Assembly (NCBI GenBank): GCA_029747015.1
Contig: JAKOGI010000178.1
Location: 850,069-914,068 of the forward strand
DNA from: Carnegiea gigantea
Taxonomy: Eukaryota; Streptophyta; Magnoliopsida; Caryophyllales; Cactaceae
Length of the DNA: 64,000 nt
Reading direction: 5' to 3'
Shown here: positions 11,676 through 25,667 of the stretch, piece by piece
How the letters are laid out: each line of letters starts with the position of its first letter
How positions within the stretch are numbered: the first letter of the stretch is position 1
Position numbers and translations under genes: made by a program
The notes under the pieces: generated by a model
Seen by the model: only the letters and a program-made list of their open reading frames with translations
What the model was told of the DNA's origin: nothing
Database searches by the model: none

Positions 11676-14600
11676 TATGATAACCCAACCCTGCCCCATA
11701 TTTATTTATTTAAATCATATTTATTTATTTAATTAATCATGTTTATTCATTTAATTTATCATGTTTATAGATTTAATCACTCATGGTTATTTATTTAACC
11801 AAATCATGTTCATTAATTCAATTATAATCAATTTGTATATTTACCGAATTACCTTGTGTCATTTAAATTTTTCGCTTTCATTTATCGTATTTAATAATCC
11901 TGGCTGGGGATATTTCGTTTGGGTTCCATTTTGCAATTTAAGTTTCATTGATTTGTTAATTCAAGTTTTGTTGATTAATTAAATATCGGGTGAATCGATA
12001 ATAGGCCTCGATAATTATGGTTTAAGAAACTATTATTATTATCATTATTATTATGATTATTGTTGTTATTGTTGTTGTTGTTGTTATTATTATTATTGTT
12101 ATTATTATTATCATCATCATCATCGTTGTTATTATTATTGTTATTATTATTTTTTTATAGCCTTGCAAAAATTTAATTTTGAGTTGTGCAAAATCGTTAT
12201 CGTTGTGAAGCGTTTTATTCCCGAACCCAACTTATTTCAGCCGGTTTGAAGCCCCAACAAGTTGCCTATTAATCTAACTAATTACTATGGTTAAACTTAA
12301 CTATGATTAGATTAAAAAGATGGCCTTACTAGATAAAATTTCAGTCAAGTGTGTTGATTAGTCAAAACACACACAACTCAATCCAAAGCTCACTTTCTCT
12401 CCCCTGTCTCACCTTCCTCACAGTAGTTGCTGTGCAGCACTCCTTGGGTGTTTTCTGGCCATTTTTTTAGCCAGTCCTGGTGGTTTCCGGCCCCCCCAAC
12501 ATCCTAGTACCTCAAGCTACCATCCTCTATCATCAAAATCACTAAACCTCATCTCCATCTCAACTTATTTGCAATCAAAGTGAGTAATCTTGAAATTTAA
12601 TCTTGTTGGTTTTGATTTTTATTTTAGTTTTGATTCTTATTTTGATGTTTATCATCATTGATCATGACATTTTGATAAGAAATAAGAGTTATTTTGGTGT
12701 TGATCATTGTGAAGTTGGCCTTGAATCATACTAGGGTTTAGGGATGATCATGTTCATGCAAGCTTAAGTTAAAATCATGTTTATGGATTGATTATGATGA
12801 TTATGATGATTATTTTGTATTTGATTTTATAATATTTAGTTTTATTGATGATTATGATGATGTTTTTGGTGATTTGGAATGATTTCAAGTGAGGATTTAT
12901 GTGAAAAAGGAAGAGAAAACTAAACCAGTGAAGGCTACAAATTTCAGGGAAACAGGGAAAATTTTGGGATTAAACTGATAATGATCAGAAATGGGAAAAT
13001 TATGATTTTTTGTGGGTGGATAGTTCCGCATGTTAGCTTTCAAATGGCTTTTGAATCGTCTTAATCTGAAGTCTATGGAAAAAGTTATGATCGCTTTATC
13101 AAAACTGTGCAGATTAGACCAAACACTGACACACTTATATTTTAACCTCATTTTGGAAACCCTATTGTGGGAATCACGTTTTATGTTGTACATAAAAGTT
13201 TTTCGGAACTTCCTAATCTTTTCATATTGGGGTTCTAGATCTCTATTTGAGGTCTAGGGTGAAAGTTATGAATTTTTGAAATAAACTGACCTGCTTTGAT
13301 GCAAATTGGGCTGTTATTGCAATTTTTGTGCAGTATATACTTGGAGGAAAATTTAGAAAATTTTACTGTAGATTGTCCATATTATTTTCAAATTTCTTAT
13401 AAGATTTCACGAACTTGGTTGAGTATTTTGAGTTTGATGATTTTTGGAAGCATTTTGAATAATTGAGTAAAGAGCAATAATAAAGATTGAGTGAGATTGA
13501 TAATGCATTCATTTTGTATATTTGGGCCAAGTAAGGTCATTTAAGGGGGAAATGAATATTCATGGACTTTCATGGAGCTTTTAGCTTGATCAATGAGAAA
13601 AAAGAAGACAACTATACAATTTGGGAGCTTGTTTATGAGCTTTGAATTATTTATGGATTTTAAAAAAGAAAATACCAAGCTTAGTGAGCTTAATAGCTTC
13701 TTTTGAGTTCAATGATTCATTTGGGATGGAATTCTATATCTAATAGATTTATGAATGAAATATGAGAAGTGGAGAGAGTTGTGACCCAGAAACCATCTTT
13801 ATCAAACCAAGTTATTGCAGTTTATGCTATTTTGAACCAAGATATATCTCTCACAGCCTCAAACCTTTATTATTCATTCACTTCAGAATGTATCAAATAT
13901 ATATTTATCAAGCCAATCTAGTGTACTCGCTGTTATCTTGAACCAAGCTATACATCAGCGAGCCTCAAACCCGCGTCAACAACCTATCTCAGAAAAGGCC
14001 ACAACCACTCCCTCATTTGTCACCATCAAGGCCTTTTTCTTTGTAATCTCATTTATCTTACTGTTGTTTATTTTACTTTTATTTACGTTACGTCCAATTT
14101 AATTACTTTCACCAATTCAGTCTTGAAGTTATATTAAAATACCAAACTTATGTATACCCTTTAATTACTCAATTTCTATTATGCATACTTTTACTTACTC
14201 AATTATGCGAGTAAGGATCATTTAATAACAACACATGCCTACAATGACATTTATGAAATAGAGTCGAGGCCTAGTTGTCGTTCCCTATTATGCATAAGTG
14301 TTGGCAAGTCAGAACATATTTATCAAGTCAGAAAGCAGAATATGTTTATCAAGTTATAACTCTTAATGAGTTTATCAATGAATCAGTTTATACAGTGATT
14401 TGCCATTTAACTTGTGACCCCATTAGTTATCATCTATAGGGCGTCAGCCCATCATTTACCCGCACGGCTGCAGGACAACTCTTGATCGGATTGGCAGGTG
14501 TACATCTATGTCTAGATCATATCATTGCAAGGGGTTCACATCTAGGTAATAATGAGCAATTCAATTTCATATTACTTTCATTTTCATTGTTATTGCCAAC

Positions 14601-15094
14601 TAAATGTATTGCAAAAGCAGATACCCATCAACAGTTTTTCTATGCTGATTTTACAATACAGGAATGTATGTTCTAAGTTTTTGCTCATATTTTCGAATTG
14701 TTTTCGTATTTTCTATTTTAGGTAATGAAGTATCACATGTTTCTCCTTTTAGCAAGCCCTTTTTGTAGCTATCAGATGCTCACAGTGGATTCAGTATATC
14801 ATGAATATTGGGATCGACCTCGAGGTCAACTTGGTTCTATGCGCACTATACTTATGTAGTGTGAGTGGAGTTAGCAAATGGTATGATTAAGTCGATTGTA
14901 TTAAAGTTGAACTATTATGGACTTCGGTCTTGGAGTGTTTCAGTTTAATAAATATTGTAATTTGAACATGCGTTGCAAGATCAAACAGATTCAGTGAGCC
15001 TTGTCCTTATGAGGACGGGGGTAGCGCCTCTATTATTAAGTCCTCCGCTGCAGTTTTTCGTAAATCATGTCATTAGCATTTTGGAGGTGTTACG
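11676..15094 (+). repeat. LARD array LTR 2 (3,419 bp)
   Basis: The middle LTR has both termini mutated: it starts TATGATAACCC and ends GGTGTTACG. Compared with LTR 1 and LTR 3 it lacks about 57 bp near 14,330, between short TCAGA repeats. Its trinucleotide tract (about 12,030-12,155) has a different TTA/TTG/CAT composition. Confidence 0.85.
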
Positions 15095-18000
15095 GATTTA
15101 GTATCAGAGCCAAGGTTTTAAGGGCCACTGTGAGCTATCAAGTGTTCATAAGTTAGCTATCAAGGCGTGTATGAGTTATGTTGGACCAGTTGAATGAGTT
15201 ATCGACTATAAGTTCATATGTATGGGCATTTATGGGAACAATTTCCATTTAGATGACTCAATCATTTGGTAATATCCTGAGATTCAAGCATTAGCAAAGT
15301 AGAGTGTGGAACCATTTGGGTCACCTGTTAGGGAGGCATGCTCTCATCTATCTAGAAGTTGTGTTGTATGTTTCATTTCTCTCATTTGTTTGAATTTTTG
15401 CAATCGTGCACTCCGGATGTGTGACCCGTTGAGTTATGAACTCCCGCGTGTAGCCGTTGAACTATTGAAGTGTTTCTCTCCATTTTAGGCATCTATTGTA
15501 AGGCTTTAAGCCTAAATTTTAGTCAGGTTTTAGACGAAACTCTGTCCGTTTTGCCCCAGAATTTGAGAGTTTTATTGAGGTATGTTAATATATGGTTGAA
15601 ACCCGATGTAGAGATGCCATTTGCAACTTCTTAAAGGATTAATATAGTGTCAAGTTAGATGTAAACCTCTAGATGAGGAAATGTCTTGTGGGGCAATATC
15701 TTTGAGGTGAATCAATATGTGATGAATACTACAATGAGTGCTTATGTATGGTGATAACAATTAGTATCTTAAGGTCTGCTACTTGGCATTATATGCGTAG
15801 TACAAGTAAGATTAAACTGCCGTATATAAGAATTATCTGATCTTGACACTAAGACCTTGCCTCATCAATGTTCCCATTACTTCCTTTCATTGACTTATTT
15901 TTGCCCTAGTTACCTTGAATTATTCAGAGGTATTAGTTCTTTGCCACTAATACTCTCTTGACTTGTAATGGAGTGTTTATGAAAATTCTCATATGTGGTA
16001 TGTGGGGAGTTCTTCAAACACATTAGAGCAACCTTTCTTGTAGGCAATTCAAACCTTGGCAATCATAACCGTTTAATTCTCTGTTTCCATAATGGCGCCT
16101 GTAATGACCATCGGTATACGTTACTGCGTGATTTGCAGTTCTTCCTTAGCAAATTTGGTCCATTCTACTTACAGGTCAGTCATCACTATGTTCATATTTT
16201 TACTGACACCTACTTTAACTCCTTACTTCTATTTGGGCGCTATTCATTTATTGCTTGCAAAGCCTTTGATTGCTTCAGACCCAGGCATTGAGCACCCTTT
16301 CAGTAATTAAATGCATCCATATTATTCGTGTTTCTATAGCACCATAACATTGTGTTGGCATACTACTCTATGGCCGTGACTGCATGTCATTACTCAGGTT
16401 ATTTTGGCAATTCTTTCTTTACTAGTACAGCCTATCTTATGAATGATAAACAGTGATTTGTGCTATTTTCATCTGCCAGCAGTTTTGAAGTTTATATGCC
16501 TACCCAAGACTTCATTTACTGCAAAATGTGTTGTTGAGGGATGTCATCACGTTTAGTCATAAGACTGGCTCCTTTATCTTGAGGTATTGTCCTTTCAAAC
16601 ACTGGATGAATCCCTTATGCTAGTGTTGACCCTAATCTTCGTCATTTTACTCACATATGGATACCGTATGACTTTTCAAAAGCCGCTTTGGGAATCTATC
16701 ACATTTCTTCAACTTCATTACTTAATACTCTCTCTCAACTTCATAACATCGTTCATTTACTTTACTATCATGACCATCATGAATAAATTGCATGTCTTGT
16801 ATATACAGGACATTTATATGCCTTACATCTTTCATTACGAATCTTCATCCTTTCATTCATTCAGCTTACATGCCTGCCTTTTTAACCAATAAAGAAATAT
16901 ATTTGTAAGACTTTATGGTGTGGTTGCAGCTCTTTACACTTTAGATCGTCCCCCTGTCTTTTAAATTTACTGAGACTAGTAGGCAGTTGAATGTGTTGTC
17001 TTTTATAAATATGCCTCTATTAGTATTGCTGGAACTATATTTATTGGGCATTCAATCCAGTTTGATTGGCATACCTTGTTATCATTATAGGAATGAACTA
17101 ATTATGTACTTATAGAAGATGACTTGTAAAGATCTTAAGGTTAGTTTGAGAAATGTGGAAAGACTAGACGTGTGTTTATATGGACTGAAAGAAGAAAAAA
17201 CCCTATTTCTGCCTAATTTCACTGTGCAAGCAAGTGAGTTATCATGTCAGTAATGCATTGAATATTAGTAATATCCCAATCCACACTCGGTATATACATA
17301 TCCATAATTACAGTTTGTAAATTTAGAGATGTTTTATCTGAGGACTATTAAGACTGTTTCTCCTCAAGAAGCATTGATTTACCTATTAACCTAACTCTTG
17401 ATTGTTCAACCCATTTTCAGAGCCCCTATCACATGGCCCCTAGTGGAGTTCAAGGAACTATAGATTTAGTAAAGTGAGTTGTTACCAAAGGGACTTATTT
17501 AACCAAGTGTGCCATCATGGGAAGCCCTAGTTTTATATGTGTGAAGAAGGAAGGCAGAACCTTATGGTTGTGTACTGCGTGCAGAGAGTTGAACAAGATC
17601 GCTATCGAAAACAAGTGCCATATACCTTGAATAAATGATTTATGGGATTAATTGCTAATAACAGAAGTCTTTTCCAGGAATGATTTGAGGTCCGGATATC
17701 ACACCTGAACTATGCAACCACAGTTTATCTTTTGCAAGAATGCCCTTTCATAATAATTCTTGAAATTGTTTGCTTGTCTCATCTTCAAAACTTGATACTA
17801 TCCAATATTATTTAATCTCCCTTGTATTTCAACCCAATATTTCCTGTTAGCGTGATCTTCCATGTCTTTGCAAACCCATTGTTAAATGTGCAATATATTT
17901 TTATTCGACCTTATATGGTTGTCAACATTCCAATGCTCTCGACCTTCACCATCCTTATTTCATGATCATGAGTTGTAGTTCATTCCGTTGAGAGCTGATT

Positions 18001-19514
18001 CACACATCTACCTTACATCTCATTTATTCAAAATGATACAATTCATAATGTAATTCAACTCTCATTAGTGTGTGTGATTGCGATTGTCATAATCCCCTTA
18101 CTCTCTTTATTTTGAACTTCAACTCCCACATATATTTCTTACATTCTGATAAATAAACTTCTGCATTCTCTATTTAATCTTATTGTTGTACTCAAATTGA
18201 TTTCATATGAGTAAAGGCATATTCCTATTGTAGCTTGCTCAATCTATTTATCTATCTATTGGCACTTTGTTCGTCTAATCCATTTATCTATCCATTGCAC
18301 TTTGCTTATCCAATCTATCTATCTATTTATTGCGCATTGCTTGTCCCATCTATCTATTGTACTTATCTCGTTGCTTATGGCTATAAAGTCACCTAGTCGA
18401 AGCTTCGTTGCTTATCATCTTGTTTCCAATTCACCAGTTAAACCCAAATATGATTGGTCCATCTTTCTCCTTAGTTGATTATTTATTGGACCCTTTATCA
18501 TCCATATTTATAAACCACACTTCTTGTGGCATTATATTTCAGAATTTATGATACACTTATGGTTATCGTTATTTTAACCACCCCGTGATAATCTCTCCTT
18601 TATTAGCCTTTCCTAGTCCTATTGCTCATTTCTTTTGTATGCAATGATTCGCTTGACTAAGAATTTCATCACTCTTATCCCTAACCATGGTCATTTCATT
18701 GTCCATTATCGACCGGAAGCAGATCCTTGAGTAGTCTGATGAGGGGAGATCATGTGATGCGGTAGGAATATCAGATGAGGACATTTTGATAAGGGCATAA
18801 TATCAAGCACTCTCTAATTATATTGGAGTGAGCCAGAAGAAACATTGAGTATAAGGTCAAAGCTAACCCAACCAAGCATTAAGAGGGAAAATTCAAGTAC
18901 ATGTTGAGGTAATATAAGGTCGAAAAAAGAGTTATGTTAGCAAAACAAAGAAATAACCAAAGTCTCAGATGAGCTATGAAGTATTTCAAAAGGCTTTTTT
19001 AATCAAAGTAGTAAGAGACCGACTATCCAAAGACAAGTAGGGACTAGTTACATGAGGCCTTATGATTCATTGAAAGGTTAAATCCTATAGCATGTTGGCT
19101 GCACCTACCTATTGGACCCGAACACGTATATGACGTGTTCATAGCTCGTAATAGTATTAGAGTACTTACCAGGGCATACATCAGTTTTCATTAGTGGACA
19201 AGGGGATGAACCAGTAGTGAGCACCTCCTTACTAGTAACAAGGTTCTTTTCTTTCGAAGAGAATATCAATTTTGAATCATAGTAATTGAGTTCATTGAGG
19301 TTATTGTGTGAGAAGTATCCGGATTTACTACTGAAGCATGGGATTAAATAGTTATACAATACGTAGACGCCCTTAGTCGGAGTACATTGGGTAAATTATA
19401 CCTCTTCAGAGGGAAGCAATGGAAACCAATGGCCCATGTGTTTTTAAAGCAACATTGCATACATTTTGCAAGCGTCATAAGTTTTGAGGACGAAACTCTT
19501 TAAAAGGGGAAGGC
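15095..19514 (+). mobile_element. LARD array internal region 2
   Basis: This is collinear with internal region 1 along its whole length, by eye about nine bases in ten identical. It starts with an iMet-type primer site at 15,098-15,111 and ends with the GAGGACGAAACTC box and AAAAGGGGAAGG purine tract. It carries the ~35 bp near 18,190-18,225 that region 1 lacks. No protein domain was recognised. Confidence 0.75.
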
Positions 19515-19908
19515 TGTAATAACCCAGCCCTATCCCATATTTATTTATTTAAATCATATTTATTTATTTATTTAATCATATTTATTCATTTAATTTATCA
19601 TGTTTATGAATTTAATCACTCATGGTTATTTATTTAACCAAATCATGTTTATTAGTTCAATTACACTCAATTTGTATATTTACCGAATTACCTTGTGTCA
19701 TTTAAATTTTCCGCTTTCATTTATCGTATTTAATCATCCCGGTTAGGGATATTTCATTTGGGTCCCATTTTGCAATTTAAGTTTCATTGATTTGTTAATT
19801 CAAGTTTTGTTGATTAACTAAATATCGGGTGAATCGATAGTAGGCCTCGATAATTATGGTTTAAGAAATTATTATTATTATTATCATTATTATTATTATT
19901 ATTACTAC

Positions 19909-19962
<54 letters not shown>

Positions 19963-22900
19963 TACTATTGTTGTTATTGTTATTATTATTGTTGTTGTTG
20001 TTATTATTTTTTTTTTTTAATAACCTTGCAAAAATTTAATTTTGAGTTACACAAAATCGTTATCGTTGCGAAGCGTTTTATTCCTAAATCCAACTTATTT
20101 CAGCCGGTTTGAAGCCCCAACAAGTTGCCTATTAATCTAACTAATTACCATAGTTAAACTTAACCATGATTAGCTTAAAAAGGTGGCTTTACTAGATAAA
20201 ATTTCAACCAAGTGTGCTGATTAGTCAAAACACACACAACTCAATCCAAAGCTCACTTTCTCTCTCCTCTCTCACCTCCCTCACAGCAGTAGCTGGGCAA
20301 CACTTCTTGGGTGTTGTCCGGCAATTTTTCCGACTAGCCTTGGTGGTTTCCGACCCCCCCAACATCTTAGTACCTCAAGCTACCATTCTCCATCATCAAA
20401 ACCACTAAACCTCATCTCCATCTCAACTTATTCGCAATCAAAGTGAGTAATCTTGAAATTTGATCTTATTGGTTTTGATTTTTATTTTAGTTTTGATTCT
20501 TGTTTTGATGTTTGTGATCATTGATCATGATGTTTTGATAAGAAATAAAAGTTATTTTGGTGTTGATCATGGTGAAGTTGAGCTTGAATCATGCTAGGGT
20601 TTAGGGATGATCATGTTCATGCAAGCTCAAGTTAAAAACTTAAAATCATGTTTATGGATTGATTATGATGATTATGATGATTATTTTGTATTTGATTTTA
20701 TAATATTTAGTTTTATTGAGGATTATGATAATGTTTTTGGTGATTTGAATTATTTCAAGTGAGGATTTATGTGAAAAAGGAAGAGAAAACTAAACCAGTG
20801 AAGACTGTAAATTTTAGGAAAACATGGCCAATTTCGAGATTAAACTGGTAATGATTGGGACATGGGAAAATTATCATTTTTTTTGGCTAGATAGTTTAGC
20901 ATGTTAGCTTTCAAATGGCTTTTGAATTGCCTCAATTCGAGGTCTGTGGAAAACGTTATGGTCGTTTTACCAAAACTGTACAGATTGTGTTTTAGCCCCA
21001 TTTTGGAAACTCTATTATGGAAATCACATTTTGTGTTGTACATGAATATTTTTCGGGACTTCCTAATCTTTTCATATTGGGGTTTTAGATCTCCATTTGA
21101 GGTCTAGGGTGAAAGTTTTGAATTTTTGAAGTGAACTGACATGCTTTAGTGCAAATTGGAAGGTTATTGTAATATTTGTGCAGCATATACTTAGAGGAAA
21201 ATTTAGAAAATTTTACTGTAGATTATCCTTATTATTTTCAAATTTCCTATAAGATTTCATGAATTTTGGTTAAGTATTTTGAGTTTGATGATTTTTGGAA
21301 GCATTTTGAGTAATTGTGTAAAGAGCAATAATAAAGATTGAGTGAGATTGATAATGCATTCATTTTGTGTATTTAGGCCAAGTAAGGTCATTTAAGGGGG
21401 AAATGAATATTCATGGACTTTCATAGAGGTTTTAGCTTGATCAATGAGAAAAAGAAGACAACTATACAATTTGAGAGCTTGTTTATGAGCTTTGAATTAT
21501 TTATGGATTTTACAAAGAAAATACCAAGCTTAGTGCGCTTAATAGCTTCTTTTGAGTTCAATGATTCATTTGGGGTGGAATTCTATATGTAATGGATTAT
21601 GAATGAAATATGAGAAGTGGGGAGAGTTGTGACCCAGAAACCATAGTCATCAGACCAAGTTATTGCAATTTATGCTATTTTGAACCAAGATATATCTCTC
21701 TTGGCCTCAAACCTTTATTACTCACTCACTTCAAAATGTATCAAATATATATTTATCAAGCCAATCTAGTGTACTCGCTGTTATCTTGAACTAAGCTATA
21801 CATCAGCGAGCATTAAATCCGTATCAGCAACCTATCTCAGAAAAGGCCACAACCACTCCCTCATTTATGACCATCAAAGCCTTTTCCTTTGTAATCTCAT
21901 TTATCTTACTGTTGTCTTTTTTACTTTCATTTACTTTATATCAAATTTAATTACTTTCACTAATTTAGTCTTGAAGTTATATTGAAATAACAAAGTTATG
22001 TATACTATTTAATTGCTCAATTTCTATTATGCATACTTTTACTTACTCAATTATACGAGTAAGGATCATTTACTGACTACACATGCCTACAATAATATTT
22101 ATGAAACAGAGTCGAGGCCTAGTTATCGTTCCCTGTTATACATAAGTGTTATCAAGTCAGAACATATTTATCAAGTCAGATAACTTTTTTTTAAAGACTC
22201 AAGGTACGTCCATTGCCTGTATCTTCAGAAAGTAAAACATGTTTATCAAGTTACAACTCTTAATGAGATTATCAATGAATCAGTTTATACAGTGATTTGC
22301 CATTTAACTTGTGACCCCGTCAGTTATCATCTATAGAGCATCAACCCATCATTTAACCGCGCGGCTTCAGGCCAACTCTTGATCGGATTGACAGGTGTAC
22401 ACCTATGTATAGATCATTTCATTGCAAGGGATTCACATCCAGATAATAATAAGCAATTCAGTTTCATATTATTTTCATTTTCATTATTATTGCCAACTAC
22501 ATGAATTGCAAAAGCGGGTACCCATCAACAGTTTTTCTATACTCATTTTATAATACAGGAATGTATATACTGAGTTTTTGCTCACATTTTCGAATTGTTT
22601 TCGTATTTTCTATTTTAGATGATGAAGTATCACATGTTTCTCCTTTTTGCAAGCCCTTTTCGTAGCTATCATATGCTCATAGTGGATTCAGCATATCATG
22701 AATGTTGGGATCGACCTCAGGGTCAACTTGGGTCTATGCTCAATATACTTATGTAGTGTGAATGGAGTTAGCAAATGATATGATTAAGTCGATTGTATTG
22801 AAGTTGAACTATTATGGATTTCGGTCTTGGAGTGTTTCAGTTTAATAGATATTGTGATTTGAACATGAGTTGCAAGATCAAACGAATTCAGTGAGCCTTG

Positions 22901-22991
22901 TCCTTATCAGGACGGCAGTAGCGCCTCTATTATTAAGTCTTCCACTGCAGTTTTTCGTAAATCATATCATTAGCATTTTGGAGGCGTTATA
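19515..22991 (+). repeat. LARD array LTR 3 (3,477 bp)
   Basis: Starts TGTAATAACCC like LTR 1 and ends GGCGTTATA, a mutated terminus. It has the longest TTA tract of the three (about 19,868-20,010) and a small deletion near 20,983. Element A resumes immediately after it. Confidence 0.85.
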
Positions 22992-24130
22992 GAAAGGTGT
23001 CGTACCTTGCCATTCACTAGCCTCTCTAGTTCAAAAAGCAAAATAGAAAAGGAAAAATAGGAAAAAATTTTTAAAAAGAAAAAAAGGAATTATGAATAAA
23101 GTGTTTGGCATGGTGACTAAATCAAATGTGTTCTTGATTGTCTTTTTTCATTTTCATAAGCTAATTTAGGGTTTGTGCTTGATCTTTGAGTAAGGCATGG
23201 TGTATAGGTGTTGTCCATATTAGTTGGAAGTGTTTGGTGCTCTGTGGTCTCTTAGCTTTTAGCTCCTCATTTCCAAAGCTATTTGTCCTGTTAATTATCA
23301 TTGCATGTTGCATTGTAGTTGTAACAAGTTAGGACTTGGGAATCCTAACAAGCCTATGTTAGTTTTGGAATGAGTTTTGATTGAATCGTGACATTATCTA
23401 AACACATGAGTACAAGTGTTCCACGTTCCCTAAAGTGAGTTTTTACTACTCCAAGTTGCCCATTATTTGCTAATGGGGGGTTATGGTTGGTGTTTAGATG
23501 TCCTTAATAGGGACTGAGAGCAGGGGTGTGTGCATTATATTTATATGTAAGTTAATATATATGGGTAAGAGTGATATGGTGTTGTATATGTGTGTGATAA
23601 GCTTGAAAATGAGAAAAGATTTTCTATTTTCCTTTCTCTTTTTCTTATCCTTTTGAAGATTATATGCGTAAATCTTCTGCAAATCCTAATGGGACCTCAC
23701 TCATCTACCTAGTGGAACCAGGGGGTCTAAAGATCTTATCACATACACTAAATACAATTGCGATTTCTATGAAAATGAGTCTGTTCTTAGTTTAGTTTTC
23801 TTTTGTTTTGTTTTACTTGAGTGCGAGCAAAAGCCACACATGGGGGCTTTGTCCATTCTCAAAATATCGTATGTCGCATCCCCATGTACTCAACTTTTCC
23901 CATAATAACTTCTAATTTTTAGGTTTTTTCTTTGGTTGGTTCATTTTGTAAGAAATAATATCTATCCAAGAGTGGCAGAAATTGGGTTCAAAACTATGAA
24001 AGGATCGAAGAAGCATGGACAGGAGCTCAAAACTCATTAGAATCATGATTAACCAAAGTTCACCATAATGATAACCCGAGTTAACATATATGGTAGACTT
24101 AGTTTAATCCCTCCAGATTTTAGATATGCA
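22992..24130 (+). mobile_element. Element A, right part: internal 3' end and start of 3' LTR
   Basis: From 22,992 the sequence matches the part of element B after about 56,480: an A-rich block, then GTGTTTGGCATG, and later a 'leucine-rich to CTCATC' stretch near 23,690 similar to B near 57,230. A GTTTTACTTGAGTGCGAGCAAAA box at about 23,808 parallels the CTCGAGGACGGGCAAAA box that ends B. From about 23,900 to 24,125 it matches the window's first 330 bases, so this is the 3' LTR. Its right border is not clear. Confidence 0.6.
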
Positions 24131-25667
24131 TCATGCATGTGTGCCATGATTTGAATCAATTAGCTTGTGACAAAGTACAATGGCACATTGAGCAATCAAC
24201 AAATGATATGAATCATGAATTGCTATTTGTTTACATTTCAATATTAATCTTTAGCAAATGGCCCATTGCTAGAGAGCATGTAAGCAGCCCCCTTGAATGG
24301 GCTTTTGGACATACTCAAGTGCCCAAATCGAACTTTTGCTTTCACCTAATAAGGTGGCAGATCCATTTCATTCAGCCGGTCCCGAATTCATATAGTGTTG
24401 GTCTATTCCAGGTTTGCCTACTCCAATCCCAGTCCTGGACCGATAAACAATCTTAGCTCATCTTTTGCTCCATGGACACTTGAAAACAATATATTGCACA
24501 GATTCAATTTTGCACCCATATCTTCAGCGACATTGATGCTCTTTGCCCAATTCATCAGTGAAGGTCTTCATAAGAAGAATATCTAGCACTAACCTTGAGA
24601 TGAAGATTTTGAGCTCTGAAGGCAGGAGCAAATGCAAAATGAGTCAAGCAGTATACTTGGACACAATCAATCAGAATTTTTTTTAAAAAAAATTTATACT
24701 CTTAGATTTTAAAATAAACATACATAAAAATTCATTAATGTAATAAAATTCTTTTGAATCTTAAAACTCAAAAGTGTGAAATCGTTATGAATTCACTCTT
24801 GTTTGAGAGACACTTGAATACTCTTTAGACTCTCGTTAGACACATACACTTGCTACCCCTCGCCTTTCCCCCAACCCCAATGACCACATACATTTGCTCC
24901 TCCAGGGTAGGTTGAAATTGTGCTTGAATTATGAAGGTATTTACAAAAGTAAATAAAGGATTAATAAATGACGCTTTACTGAGTTTTTATTTTCTTAGAA
25001 GTCGAATAGTTTTGTACATTTGTTAATTAGTCCCTTAGAGCAACAATATATGATGGGCATGTTCTTTTGAATTTATGATAAATACTTATGGATGTTTATT
25101 GTTGAATCATGCAGAATTATGTTAACATATGCGGAAACATGCTGAAATATACTGAAATATGCTGAATAGTGCTAAATGAGCTTACATAATTAGAGGTTAA
25201 TTGTAATTAAGCATGGAGCTATATTTACATAGTCGTGTGACTATTGTATGCACTCAAAACATTTTTTTATGTTATGGTAGGATATGGTCATTTTTCACTG
25301 AGTTGTATTTTATATGTTGTGGGTTGCTGTAAATTAAATAATAAATGACATTTTCTTAAATGATGTGAATAATATACAAATAATTTGTGAATATATGTTC
25401 AATTTGTAGTTGCTATTATTAACACAATAATTCCTGTATCATTAGTAATAGATTGCAAATTTAATTCAGTTTTGAAAATAATAATAATTAGAAATACCTA
25501 TAATACACATTTTTGGGCAATTGTTAGTAAATTAGATATTAACATTACCGGTAGATGGTACAAAAAATGGAGAAGAGCTGGTTCTCTACGATAAAATAAT
25601 TTTTATTTACTAGTGGGTTGTTAGAAAGAAAACGAGATAGGGTAATTTTATTTAATCAAGGAATAGG
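24131..25667. other. AT-rich non-coding stretch, nothing assigned
   Basis: A 107-residue open frame at 24,133-24,456 has no recognisable motif and may be leftover LTR. Around 25,110-25,190 a short motif similar to ATATGCTGAA is repeated; a similar motif appears on the other side of the hAT element at about 29,845-29,930. No gene seen. Confidence 0.4.

Larger units (their letters stand above)
3848..22991 (+). mobile_element. Tandem LARD-like array: three LTRs and two internal regions, Tekay/Del-type ends
   Basis: Three long direct repeats (3,848-7,285; 11,676-15,094; 19,515-22,991) alternate with two internal segments (7,286-11,675; 15,095-19,514), giving a repeat period of about 7.83 kb. LTRs open with TGTAATAACCC and close with GGTGTTACA or mutated forms. 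Each internal segment starts with an iMet-type primer site and ends with a TTTCGAGGACGAAACTCC-like box plus purine tract, an arrangement known from Tekay/Del chromoviruses. No gag-pol motif was found, so this fits a large retrotransposon derivative (LARD). The array sits inside element A. No matching target duplication was seen: TTTGT on the left, GAAAG on the right. Confidence 0.85.

Noticed and set aside
24133..24456. 107-residue plus-strand frame
   Set aside because: No motif or splice context; lies at the uncertain edge of the element A 3' LTR.
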